Below, in pieces: positions 1 through 11,161 of a stretch of 64,000 nt of DNA. Where the stretch lies: NCBI GenBank assembly GCA_027422505.1, contig JAPQWV010000647.1:62001-126000 (forward strand), written 5' to 3'. The translations under genes were made by a program, and so were the position numbers. The notes under the pieces are model-generated. The model saw only the letters and a list, made by a program, of their open reading frames with translations, made no database searches and was not told where the DNA came from. The DNA is from Craterostigma plantagineum. Taxonomy: Eukaryota > Streptophyta > Magnoliopsida > Lamiales > Linderniaceae. Each line of letters opens with the position of its first letter. Within the stretch, counting starts at the first letter, position 1.

Positions 1-3
1 CAG

Positions 4-582
4 CTAGATCGTTCCAATCAGCTGTGGAAAGTCGTAGTTTCTGGAGAAGGCAAGGCCGTGAAAGATCCACAGTATGTTGCCGTTGCCCTTGTCGAATCCA
101 GCGTGTTTGGGTGATAGACACTTGTTCACTATGCGGAACAGTGTCTTCCAGTGGTGAGGGATACCGCTGCTCTGGACCTGAGCTAATCTTGTAAGCGGCG
201 GTTGGTATCCCATGTGCATGAAGTCCCGAATCATCTCCGCGTCGGTCGGGAGAGGGTCGTAGTTGCCGTTGTGGGGCAAGTCCAGTATCATGCTGAACTG
301 GCTCTTGCTCATGTGAATATGCCGCGTCCCGATTAGAGTCATGAAAGAGAATGTCCCATCTGCTATGGCTCCTTGTATGCATCCCCAGAACTGCTGGAGA
401 TAGACCATCGGCACTGAGGCAGTGACCGTCAGCGCGTGCCAAATGGGGTGACCTCTGAGGATGGATACGATGATCTCGACCGGGCACCGAAATGTGTCCA
501 GATCGAGCTGAAAGTTCGCATCCTGAACCTTCAAGTACATATTGTGATCATATATGTGGTTATATCTTGGGTAGCGATCCAT
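4..582 (-). CDS. Accessory ORF of the SIRE-like element, 192 codons
   Basis: An open frame from an ATG at 582 to a TAG at 4-6. It contains a VYLQQFWGCI segment, a run of short alpha/beta-like stretches (about residues 55-110) and a MGYQPPLTRL segment. From memory of the family, this matches the accessory protein found after pol in copia elements of composites and related asterids, where these motifs read YLQQFWK and MGYEKPS. The frame ends soon after a FSRNYDFPQL segment, earlier than I expect for the family, so a premature stop is likely. The function of this protein family is unknown to me; an envelope-like or structural role would be speculation. It has the same orientation as pol, which lies 3.8 kb upstream. 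Confidence 0.6.
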   Translation of the reverse strand: MDRYPRYNHIYDHNMYLKVQDANFQLDLDTFRCPVEIIVSILRGHPIWHALTVTASVPMVYLQQFWGCIQGAIADGTFSFMTLIGTRHIHMSKSQFSMILDLPHNGNYDPLPTDAEMIRDFMHMGYQPPLTRLAQVQSSGIPHHWKTLFRIVNKCLSPKHAGFDKGNGNILWIFHGLAFSRNYDFPQLIGTI

Positions 583-2787
583 CCGAAATATAAGATATAT
601 AAAAGTTCATTAGTTCAATTTTATTTTTCAGTCGAAATATGAATAAATTTCATCAAACTATAGTAATATTGCAAATAATAGCATGTTCGATGAATTTTGA
701 ATTGAAATCATATCAAATGCATAGTGTATGTTCAATTTCAAAAATCGTGATGGCATGAATGTAATTTCGAAGGAAATATTTGTCGCGTGAAAAATGGTTC
801 GAAATTTGGCTAAGTGTTAAATCATTAAGTCACTGTTCATGCCGAGAAAATTTTCACTCGAGAAAATTTAATTGCAATTTGATTTCCTATACATTGATTT
901 CAATAGAAACGTTTCCGTGTAATTTTTCGATCGAGAAATTTAATTCGCTAATATTCGCTACAGTGTAAAAGATTTAGAGAAAAATTAAGTGTTGAAGTTG
1001 AAATCTAGACTGTAGTCGATCAATTTTACGATCGAGAAAAATTCCGTGTAAATTTACGATCGAGAAATTATTTCTCAGGAAAATTTACTGTCGAGAAATT
1101 TTCTTCGATTGAATAAAATTTTCGATTTGAAATTTGTCGAGCGGTATGTGATTTTCGATTGTAAGTAAATTTTTCGCGGTGAAATATTTTTATCGGGAAA
1201 TTAGTCAACGAATGACTAAGCAATAGTCGAGAAAATTTTCGATCAATTTATTCTAAGCGGCGAATTTCAGTGCATAAGTTTTTTGCTCGCAGAAAATCAT
1301 AATTGGACTTTTCGATGGTAAGAGTAACGTTTATAATCTTTTATCGTGATGACTAAGTCAAAATTTTGCGATCGAAAACTTAAATCGACACAAATAGTAT
1401 CTCGATTGAATTGAAATCCAATTAAGATAATTTGCGATCGACAAAGTTCTTCGACAGCTTCAAAACATCAAAATACCCAGTTTCATCGAAACTTATTTTA
1501 TCATCACAGATGGAAATTTTCCAACGACTTATGCTATCTGTTTCATAAAAAACATCGCATCTATCTAAACAACAGGCATTGAACTCAGAAAATCCAAGAA
1601 ACATGCCTAGATTTTCTGAAAACGTTTAAATCGTTTTTGAAGAACAGTCGAAAAATCTTAACTAAACATGCGAAAAACTACAAAATGTAATTGCAAATCA
1701 AGTTATAACATTCGCAATCGTTAACCGAATCGAATTTCTACCTTAATCAGACGATTTGAAGTGAAAATTAGAAGATTTTTGAAGAATTTTGTATTGTCTG
1801 AGAAAGTTTTGCGTGAGAGAATTTCTGTCGATTAGGCTTTGCGTGAGAAAAAGTTTTTGGACTGACAGAAGTAAAACTTTTATTAACTAGCATTAAATTG
1901 TTGCCGGGCTTGTGATTTGACATTGTGCGATATAAGGGATCAGACCCATTACTATTTGCACACGAAAAATTCTAATTTTTTTGATCGCAAATAATCGCAG
2001 TTAATCAAAATCGATCCCGACATTGTTTACGATCGAGAAACTTTAGATTGCGAATTAATTCAAATATCCAGTTTCTCGATAGTAAGTTCTTCTAAAGAAT
2101 TTCATATTGACCCCTATTTCAAAATAAAACCCATTATAAGGCTCCCCCTTAGTAATTAAAATATATGCAATTAACTCCCTGTATTTTCCGAGTAGTAACG
2201 TCTGGCTCCCCTGATAGTAGTTAAAAAAATCTGTACCACTTAGAGATAAACGTTAGTAATAATGGAGTTAATCAACAATTATTTTTGGCAATGTTATTTT
2301 TGAAATATCTGGTCTTGTGTCTAGCTCCTCTTTTTGTAGTGTCGACGTCTCACTCCTTGAGCTTGAAAGATCTGAAATACTCAGAGATAAACGTCAAAAA
2401 TATTTGGAGCTAAACCACGATTTTTATACTTGCTCCCCCTCAAATGATACACAAGAATTAACTAATTATGCAAGCATATTAAATCAATTCAAGTCACGAG
2501 CATAAAAACACACAAATTTACCAAGTAAGTACATGTACATGGTCCCCGAAAACATGTACTTGAAAATATTGTGCGAGGGTTAGAGCATAGAAAAACTTAT
2601 CGCATTTAAACAATTCAGTACCAATGCAATCTAAAATTGCATTTAGAATGTGCGATACACAAAAAAATTCGCATTTATTCAATCCAACGCATATGAAACA
2701 TAACATTTCATGTCGTCATGTGCGAAGTATATGAGTTTAAATTTTTCATTTCCATTTTTTTTATTATATTTTTTTATTATTATTAAC

Positions 2788-2841
2788 TTATATATATATA
2801 TATATATAAAAGAAATGTATTATATATATATATATATATAT
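2788..2841. repeat. (TA)n microsatellite, interrupted
   Basis: Two runs of alternating T and A separated by about 10 bases (AAAGAAATG). Confidence 0.9.
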
Positions 2842-3351
2842 TTTTCTTAGTATTTTACTATTATTATAGTATGGGGTCAGATTATTTTGGTTCGATCAAT
2901 CGTCAAGCCTAAAATTTTACGAGACATTTGAAAGAAAAATGCAGTCAAGTCATGTCGTCAAACTATAGTCCTAAGCTCATAGACTGTTCCATTTTGACAA
3001 CTCTCACTCGGTTCGCTCTTGCTCTCAATAATTTCTATCTTGGGATTTTTATATTATTATCACTCAAGTCAACACAAGCAGTTTCAAGTCAATTTACCTG
3101 TGATCGAGGCGTGTTTAATCATTTCACCCAAGCGAGAGACCGTCGATTGGAATCAAAGGGGCGTAAAGGTTTTAGTTTGGCTAGGACTTAGAAGGGAAGG
3201 AATTAAAAGGAAAGTGAGCTTATCTCTTCGTCATCTTCCATTTCTACGTCCGTCTCCCCCTTTTTTTGGCGTCTTTATTCTTTTCAATCTTTTCTCCCTC
3301 TTTTTCTTTTAAGAACTATCCCTTTTTATGTTATGCTCAAGCTGAAGCTCC

Positions 3352-3640
3352 GACTCCATGAGGCTATATGAGATTATTGTAGGCGAAGTTCTTCTTGTTG
3401 ATTCTCGGGCCGATACCGTGCTCCTCTTCTCTTAGTCCCTAGATAGGTTTCAGAGATTATCTATTTGGAAAAAGTTCACGATTATGGAATTCGTACCCGA
3501 AGCTGCGCTCCTCTTCTCGTTTCCTGATATAAGACCGGATTATCGTTGGAGAAGTTCACTTCGTGGTGCTCCTCTTCCAGCCGTTCTGACGAGCGTACGA
3601 GATTATCGTTGGAGAAGTTCGCAGCAGGAACCACACCACT
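3352..3640. repeat. Degenerate tandem repeat, unit about 60-90 bp
   Basis: The block AGATTAT...TGG...AAGTTC recurs at about 3,371, 3,450, 3,537 and 3,600. It alternates with a GCTCCTCTTC block at 3,419, 3,507 and 3,576. Copies at 3,537 and 3,600 share ATTATCGTTGGAGAAGTTC exactly. Confidence 0.7.
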
Positions 3641-4361
3641 TTCTACATGGTAGTCGGAAGGCCGGTTCCTTTAGTCTTTGCGCGTTGAGCAATGCTTTCT
3701 TTTGTCATCATCCTACTTTTCTTTTGTTATCTCCCCCTTCTTTTCTCATTTGACAACCATTCGAAGAGTATAGAGTTCGGTTGAAGGCTGGGAATGGGTT
3801 TCAAAATGAAGAAAAGGACGTCGGAGACGGTTCAAAGTGGATGACTAAGGGCAAACGTGGGGGAATTTGTATAAGGCCGAATGAGGAATATCCTAAACTC
3901 CCTTATCATTTTCCTAACGATCTAACGCAAGGTGAGTATGACACCAAGAATCACTAGGTAAGACAAGTAATTGATGTGTGACTCACTCGAGAAATAGATC
4001 CAAATAAAGGAAAAAGGAACAAGGCTTGAATCCTCAAGCATGTAGAGTGGCTTTGTGTCTAGTGGAACAATCAACTGACCTTTTAGACACAAGAATGCGA
4101 CTTAGACTGACAAAATTTAAGCAATTAAATCGATCGCATGTCGCGGTAAAATTCTTGGTGACTTTAGATCAAAGCATCCTAAAGGATTTATGCATACCCC
4201 ATTATATTATATATATATATGTATATATATTTATTATTGTTATTTATTATTTATTATTATATATTATATTTTTTTAATATCACGCAAGATAAGGACAAAT
4301 AAGCATAGAAAACACATAGAATAGAGCATGTGATAGCATAGAAGATCAGGTAATGCACATA

Positions 4362-7141
4362 TTACGGAAGATTCAACATGCCTAATTTTCCGACAAGGAA
4401 TTGGAATCGTTTCTCATCCAAGGCCTTGGTGAAAATGTCGGCTAGTTGAAACTCCGTGTTCACAAAGTACATCTCTATCGTGCCTTTTTCTACGTGATCT
4501 TTGATAAAATGATATCTAATGTCTATGTATTTTGTGCGTGAATGATGAACATGATTGCAAGTAATGGCAATTGCACTCTGACTATCACTATATATGGGTA
4601 TATTAGTTAGATTGTACCCATAGTCGCGAAGCTGTGTCCGCATCCACAGCATCTGTGAGCAACAGCTGGCGGCAGCTACGTATTCTGCTTCTGCCGTCGA
4701 AGTGGACACACAGTTCTGCTTTTTGGAGGACCAGCAGACCAGCTTTTCGCCGAGAAATTGAGCACCACTGGACGTGCTTTTCCTGTCCAATCGGCAACCT
4801 GCATAGTCAGCGTCAGTGTAGCCGATTAGTTTGAAATTCGTACCCTTTGGATACCATAGGCCAAGGGTAGAGGTGCCCTTAAGGTAGCGAAGAATTCTTT
4901 TGACCGCGAGCATATGGGATTCTTTGGGTTCGGCTTGAAAACGGGCACAGAAGCAGGTGGCAAACATGATATCCGGCCGGCTCGAAGTGAGGTAGAGAAG
5001 AGATCCAATGATACTGCGATACAGTGTGATGTCGACCGACTTACCGGAGGGATCGGCATCCAACTTGCAGATTGGTGACATAGGAGTGCTGAGAGGCTTG
5101 CTCTGGTCTTGATGAAACTTCTTCAGAATATCCTTGATGTATTTTGTTTGACTGATGAAAATTCCATCATTGAGCTGCCTGACCTGAAGGCCTAAGAAAA
5201 ATTGCATCTCTCCCATGTGACTCATTTCGAATTTGCTCTTCATGAGATCTCCAAACTTCTTGCAGAGCCGAGGATTTGTTGATCCAAAGATGATGTCGTC
5301 GACGTAAACTTGGACGACCATCAGATCTTTGTCATGCCATTTAATGAAGATGGTTGTGTCTATCGTTCCTCGTATGAATCCAGACTTCACGAGGAAATCA
5401 CTCAGGACATCGTACCAAGCACGTGGGGCTTGTTTAGTCCATAGAGAGCTTTGTCCAAATGATAGACGTGATCGGGATGTTCTTGATCAACGAAACCTTC
5501 CGGCTGAGCGACGTAGACTTCTTCTTTTAACACGCCGTTGAGAAATGCGGTTTTAACATCCATCTGATAGACTTTGAAGTCTTTGTGAGCCGCATAAGCC
5601 AGCAGGAGGCGGATAGCTTCGATACGGGCAACAGGAGCATAAGTCTCGTCGTAGTCGATGTCTTCCTGTTGATTGTATCCCTTAGCTACTAGCCTTGCTT
5701 TGTTCCGGATCACTTCACCATCTTCATTTTTCTTATTCTTGAAAACCCATTTAGTTCCGACCACTGTTTTCCCATGTGGACGGGGTACCGAGGTCCACAC
5801 TTGAAGATGTTCGAATTGATTGATTTCCTCTTGCATTGCAATTGTCCAATCCGGATCTCGAAGTGCGTCTGCTACTTTGGTAGGCTCGTTTTGGCTCAGG
5901 AAGCAACTGAAAAGACTGTGTTGACGACGTGTCCTCACACCATCCGAAGGATCGCCAATTATCTGATCGACCAGGTGACCTCTAGTCCACTTGCTCTCAT
6001 GAGGCCAGGCTGTAGCAGATGCGTCAGCCATCTGTGGATCTAGATTGCCTATAGTCTCCGATTGATCATTTGTCTGAGAAAGTTCCAATTCTGCACTTGG
6101 ATTGATCGTCTCTGATGATACTTCCTCGAGGACCACTATAGATTCTTCGGTATTCTGTGGCAAATCTGAATCGGGTGGGGTAGAGGTGTGAGATGAACTT
6201 GGTACGTCGGTCTCGAACGGTGGAGAATCCACTGTAGGTGCAGTGGTGCATGACCGATATACTGGTTCAAAGAGAGAATCCAAATCGTCTATTGCAAGTC
6301 TCGTTGCTTCGTCTGACATTGACTTTGATGTCGTTGCCATCTTCTGTTGGTTTTGTGCCAACACACCAGTGATTACGAGTTCTGAGATGTTGTCTTCAGA
6401 AACCAACGGGTTAGGTACGGGTCCTGAACAGAGTTGTGCAGGAGCCATCTGGTTAGAACGGGTCCTGGACAGAGTTGACCAGAAGCCATCTCTGCCACTT
6501 CGTGAAAAGTGACATTATAGCTTTCCCTAATAGTTCGGTTGGACTTGCTGTATACTCGGTACGCTTGATGTTGAAGAATACCCAACAAATGTAGCTTCGA
6601 ATGCTTTAGGGTCGAACTTTGCACGTTGTTCTCGGTCGTTCGCCACAAAGTACTTGCACCCGAAGACTTTAAAGAAAGAGATATTGAGCACTCTATTATT
6701 CACAATCTCGGTCTTGTTGAACCGTTTGTGAACCATCGTCCTGTTTTGAATAAAACAAGCGGTATTGACTGCTTCAGCTCATAGAAAGTGTGGAAGTCCT
6801 GACTGGATCAGCACTGTACGAGCGACTTCCACTAGTGTTAGATTTTTCCTTTCGACGACCCCATTTTGCTGAGGTGTTTTGGCGGCTGAAAATTGTTGAC
6901 TTATTCCACTTTTTTGATAAAACTCACTGAGGTGGTTGTTTTTGAACTCAGTGTCGTTGTCTGTTCGAACAACTTGAATAGTCTGTTGCAGCAGATTTTG
7001 TGTTGTGTTCACAAAATTGATTATCAAGTCACCGGTCTCATCTTTCGTTCGGAGGAACTTTGTCCACGTGTAGCGAGAATAGTCATCTACAATCACTAGG
7101 ACACACTTTCTTCCGTAAAATACGTGGGTTAGTGTAACCAA
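4362..7141 (-). pseudogene. pol of the SIRE-like element: integrase, reverse transcriptase, RNase H (frameshifted)
   Basis: Reading right to left: an integrase core at 7,141-6,779 (VDDYSRYTW, RTDND and NGVVERKN hold the D, D and E residues), then a linker piece with FGCKYF and FVGYS in a second frame (6,736-6,527) and IRESYNVTF in a third. The RT N-terminal half lies at 6,448-5,402 ([26 protein letters not shown]). The RT C-terminal half and RNase H lie at 5,390-4,362 (YVDD at about 5,306-5,295; SRPDIMFAT; STAEAEY; FTKAL). A 1-base loss in the [14 protein letters not shown] segment near 5,420 separates the two RT parts. Protease, the GAG-pre-integrase domain and the HHCC finger of integrase are not found. 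The minus-strand piece at 4,603-4,797 is a shadow frame. Confidence 0.85.
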
Positions 7142-7165
7142 TGCCTTCTATTGGATTATAAAACT

Positions 7166-8968
7166 CTATATCGTATGTTCAGAGTGTCCCCTATGCGTAA
7201 GAAGATCATCTAATTTTTTAATTTTTGCATACAACTTCCTGCGTTCCTCACTTAGGAGAGCATAATTATTTTCTACCGTTGCTTTGGCGGCTTGACAGGC
7301 ATCTAGATCCTTACTAAGCTCACGAACCTTAGCGTTAGATATTTCTAATTGAGTTTCTAAGTTAGTGATCTTAGAAGTAGTTTCGGTTATCCTACAATTT
7401 AAGGTAGCCTTCTCGTTGAGATGCCTAACCAAATAATTGTAGTTATTTGCTAGCCTGTCTTCTAATTCTTTGACCTTATCACTATGCTGTCCTAAAGGAG
7501 GTTGACTAGTCTCTCTACAATGTAAGCTCTTAGTAAGTTCTTCTATTTTTGCACTAGAGCTTCTAAGGTCTGATTCGAGACTATTATCTTCTCCTGAGCT
7601 CTCTCAAGTTTAATCTCTACTTCCTTAACACTTTTCTGCTCACGTTTCATGTTAGTGTATGCTAATTGATACGAATCTAACATGGTCAATAATGTGGAGT
7701 GAGAGACTACCTCATTTGAAGATGTGGATGCGTTGTCGTCGTCCATACGAGTGGATGTTTCGGCGTCCATTTCGTTGTCGAAACGAGCCATGAGGGCTAA
7801 GTTCTCTTCTTCGGAGCTCGACGTGTCCTCGAGCCATTGGTCCTGCTCGGCCATGAGAGCTACTCCAGCTTCTTTCTGTTTTGTCAATTGAAGCTTCCTG
7901 GAGTAGTAGTTTGCATCTCTCTTCTTCGGGAGAGTGCACTCTCTGGCGAAGTGACCTGCTTTGCCACAATTAAAGCATTTGTTAGTCTCTTTGGGGTTCT
8001 TGACCTCGGAACTCTCCGGAGCACGTTCTTTGTTATTGGAGCTTGTAGTCCGAAGTCTATTGGCTGAGGTTGAAGACTTCTTCTTGAAGTACTTCTTGCT
8101 CATCATTTGTCCAATGAGAGCTAACTGCTTTCCAAGGGCTTTCATGTTCGGCTCTATGTCGCAGTCCGATTCATCTTCCGACTCCAATGATGAAGGTGGC
8201 CTAACGATCTTTTCTTTTCTTGATCTTGTGCTCCTCTCTCCGAGACTAAGGCAACCGTGTCATCGGTTTGTTTGCCATTCTGCTCTTTGATAATCTCTCG
8301 GATATCATCCTCATGTTGAGCTAGATTATCGAACACGGCATGGACATCCAACTCTTCGAGATCTTTATTTTGTTGTATTTGTGGGGATATTTTCTTCCAT
8401 TCCATGGGCAGAGAAGATAGAAATCTAATGTTTGTTTCCATGTTTGTCTTTGTTATTTCTATCTTCCTCATCTCGTTGAGAAGAGTGAGGTATCGTTGGT
8501 AGATTTCGTATAGGCTCTCCTCCGGCTTACTTTGAAGGAGTCGTATGCAGTGAGAATGTTCGCCTTCTTGGCCTTTATGCCAACTTCCGTCCTTTGCATC
8601 ATCCTATGCAGCTCATCCCACATCCCCTTAGCCGATAAAAGGCTGTCGATTTGTCTGTATATATCGTTGGGGATCCCTTGAATAAGGGTATTCATGGCTA
8701 CTAGATCATCCTTGGCTCGAGCTCTTTCCTCCAGAGAGTATTCTCTAGGCTCCTTTAGTCGCCTAGAAGCTGGAATTACTGGAGTAGCTGTTTCGTCCCC
8801 GGGTACATGAATCCAGAACTGTGCCGGTCCCTCTTCAAGGGACTGTGGTAGATTTTCGGCTTGATCCTTTAGTGCTATGAAATTCAGGAATCGGCTTCTC
8901 CATACTGTGTATTCGCCTCTTTGCAAGATCGGCGGACGGTTGTCATTTCCGAGTGAGTACGCATCCAT
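7166..8968 (-). pseudogene. gag of the SIRE-like element (broken)
   Basis: It starts at 8,968 with MDAYSLGNDNRPPILQRGEY, the usual gag opening of this clade. It continues in a shifted frame at 8,471-8,154, then 8,187-7,543, and ends in a coiled-coil-like piece at 7,432-7,166. The 8,187-7,543 part carries a complete CCHC zinc knuckle (CFNCGKAGHFAREC) and a long Glu/Ser/Thr-rich tail. Gag binds the element RNA and builds the virus-like particle. The last piece stops just before the integrase core with no protease between, which points to an internal deletion near 7,150. Confidence 0.8.
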
Positions 8969-10037
8969 GTTTGTATTGTAGTGTTCGAGTTGTTGAAGGA
9001 TCTTCGTTGATTGTTTTGAAGGATGAAAATGATGTAAAGTGCTTCACAAGTGACAAAATTAGTTAGTAGCGTTTGATTCGAAAATTAGATCGACAATTAT
9101 TTTCGATTCAATCTTTGAAGTTTGATCGAAATTAATTTCATTAAATAGAATGTATTTACTGTTCTCGTGCGAGAGATTTTGTCAGCGAGATATTTTACGA
9201 GCGAGAAAAATTGCTCAAAATCATTCGGTCGAGAAAAATTTCTTGATCGTGAATTTATTTCGATCGTAAAGAAACAGTACGTTAGTAAGTTTCTCGACAA
9301 GTCAAAAATAAATCCGTTGACTAGAAAAGTTTCTCGCGTATAAATGATTTTCGCCTGGTCAAACGTTAAAAGGTTTGACTGAAAAAGTTTTTCGAGTGAA
9401 AGTTGTTACGCATGCAAAGTCAAAATTGGTCTCTCTCGAAAACGTTTTTCGCTGTATAATGCTCGAGAAATATTTCTAACTAAAATCGTTTCTGCTAATG
9501 ACGATTCTAGCGCTGACTTCGTATTCTGACCGAGAAAAATTTTCGCGCCAAGTTTTTCGATCGAGAAACTAATCCGATCGCAAACCCTAGCGAGAAAAAT
9601 TAGGGCAATCGGAAAAATTCACAGAATACGATTAACACAAATTCGAGCAAAAACAAGGAAATAGACAGTGAAATTTCAGGTAATCGCTCGCAATCAAGTA
9701 CTAATCACGCACGAACAAACAATTAAACACGTTATGAAGCAAAATATATCGAATTTGATCAAAATCAGAATGTGTTCTTCATGTTCTTCATCAACAGTAA
9801 AATTCCAGAATCAAGTTAATCTAAATTCGGAGTTCAAACTGCTACTGATCTAGTCGCAATGATCGTTTATCACTTAATCTAGCACTGAAACATCAAATTC
9901 AAGTCAAATACGCACAGAATTAAGCTATTTGGATCGAAAACAGGTTTCGCGCCAAACTGTTCTTCGATGAACAGTATTCAAAAAAAATGATTTTCGATCC
10001 GATTCTAACAATTTTCGATTCAAAACAGAATGAATCT
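8969..10037 (-). other. 5' untranslated leader of the SIRE-like element
   Basis: About 1 kb between primer-binding site and gag start with no coding frame. It is rich in CGAGAAAAATT-type motifs (near 9,200, 9,230, 9,531, 9,558 and 9,590) and their complements, like the spacer at 780-2,080. Confidence 0.6.
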
Positions 10038-10049
10038 GCTCAGATACCA
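10038..10049 (-). other. Primer-binding site of the SIRE-like element
   Basis: On the minus strand this reads TGGTATCTGAGC, one mismatch from TGGTATCAGAGC, the complement of the initiator tRNA-Met 3' end used by many plant LTR elements. It lies 2 bases inside the LTR edge. Confidence 0.8.
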
Positions 10050-10051
10050 AT

Positions 10052-10386
10052 TGTTAGGTCCTCAGATTAACAACTCTACGATCCTAGGCTAGAAACCATA
10101 GCAATTCGATCGTTTAGATGATCAATTGAATTCGATCAAAAAACTCAAATAAGAACACGAGAGAGAATTCAATTAGAGTGAGAAAGTTACTGTTGTTTCT
10201 CTCTCTAGAAATCGATTTGCAAGCCCTTCGGATCAATTCTGTAAACTTCTCTATTCAGCTCAATTCATTTACAAGTATTTTTACCAACAATCTTGGTATA
10301 AATATCGAACTACTCCTTAATCTAAAGACTAATACAAGTAAAGCCCCTAATTACAAGGACAACTAATGAAATCAAGCACAATTACA
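10052..10386 (-). repeat. 5' LTR of the SIRE-like element
   Basis: The inner edge is the TG at 10,052 next to the primer-binding site. The outer edge is a CA at 10,380 or 10,386, just before the interrupted gypsy gag resumes. About 330 bp is short for this clade. The partner LTR is not in the window, so the outer edge and target duplication are not confirmed. Confidence 0.6.
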
Positions 10387-11161
10387 AATGATATTCTACA
10401 TCTTCCACGAGGGTCTCAATGATTGGACTGTTCACATGCTAGATGGAGCCGCAGGAGGAGGGCTCGTAAAGCTCTCTGCTACAGATGCTTAGAATTTAAT
10501 TGAGGACTACTCGAGGAACAGCTTCATGCGAGGCAACACAAGGATTAAGACGCCAGGCGTGTTCGGCGTGAGCGAGGAGACGGCTACAAATGCTAAATTT
10601 GAGGTGCTCCAGCAATAGATCGCAGCGACAAACTCTCAGCTGCAGACGATAATTGGAGCCCTACTTCCCAAAGCATACATCGTACATACCACTGTGTGGG
10701 GTTTGTGGCGCAACCCATGAAATGTCCGAATGCCAACTCCGAGCGCACCCCAACTTGGTGTATGGAAATCAGAACCACCAGGGGCAAAGACCGCCAGGAT
10801 TTCAACCTAGACCATCCGGTTTCCAAAGCAGGGTGCCACGACAATACCAAAATGCACCCGCAGGGCCAGGATCGATGATATGAACGAGATGAAGGACATG
10901 ATGAAAACGCTCCTCACAAATTTCAACAATACCACCGTAGCTCACGAGAGTAGAATGACGAAGATGGAGGAGTACATGGAGGCAAACGACATACGTTCCC
11001 AGAACACAGACGCCTCGATTAAGAAGTTGGAGCAGCAGGTGGGCCAATTAGCAAAGCAACTAGCGGGGCGAAATCAAGGATCACTCCCGAGCTACACCGA
11101 GACAAACCCTAAGGGGTACTGCAATGCGGTAACCCTGAGGAGCAGAGAGGATTGCAAGAAG
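10387..11161 (+). pseudogene. gag of an Athila/Tat-type gypsy element, 5' part
   Basis: Translation from about 10,391 gives FHEGLNDWTVHMLDGAAGGG, typical of Athila/Tat/Ogre gag (the FY.GL...LDAAAGG block). Two in-frame stops follow, near 10,488 and 10,616. An open stretch from 10,880 has the coiled-coil and IKKLEQQVGQLAKQLAGR block that precedes the NPK...AVTLRS motif in these gags. The frame is cut at 11,161 by the Angela-like element and resumes at 20,249. The start of gag lies beyond the SIRE-like insertion on the left. Confidence 0.8.
11157..11161. repeat. Target site duplication, left copy (AGAAG)
   Basis: Identical to 20,249-20,253; it fixes both ends of the Angela-like element. Confidence 0.9.

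Larger units (their letters stand above)
583..4361 (-). other. Untranslated spacer between RNase H and the accessory ORF
   Basis: No convincing coding frame. About 780-2,080 is filled with a short dispersed motif around CGATCGAGAAA (for example at 928, 1,029, 1,057 and 2,031), also present in the leader at 9,060-9,600. From 2,150 to 2,550 there are several CTCCCC runs, which on the minus strand read as short polypurine tracts (AAGGGGGAGC type). Multiple polypurine tracts are a described trait of Sireviruses. AT microsatellites lie at 2,788-2,841 and 4,200-4,270. Confidence 0.5.
1..10386 (-). mobile_element. SIRE-like Ty1/copia LTR retrotransposon, left end outside the window
   Basis: The element is read on the minus strand, so its 5' LTR is on the right. 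From right to left come a short LTR, a primer-binding site, a leader of about 1 kb, gag with a CCHC zinc knuckle, integrase, reverse transcriptase, RNase H, a 3.8-kb untranslated stretch and an accessory ORF. No second LTR is seen, so the 3' LTR should lie beyond position 1. Long RT-to-LTR spacers and an extra ORF after pol are known for the SIRE/Sirevirus clade, and the pol motifs resemble it. All coding parts carry frameshifts, so the copy is dead. It is inserted in the gag of the gypsy element that resumes at 10,387. Confidence 0.8.

Noticed and set aside
10593..11047. Minus-strand frames over the gypsy gag
   Set aside because: Opposite-strand shadows of the gag frame.
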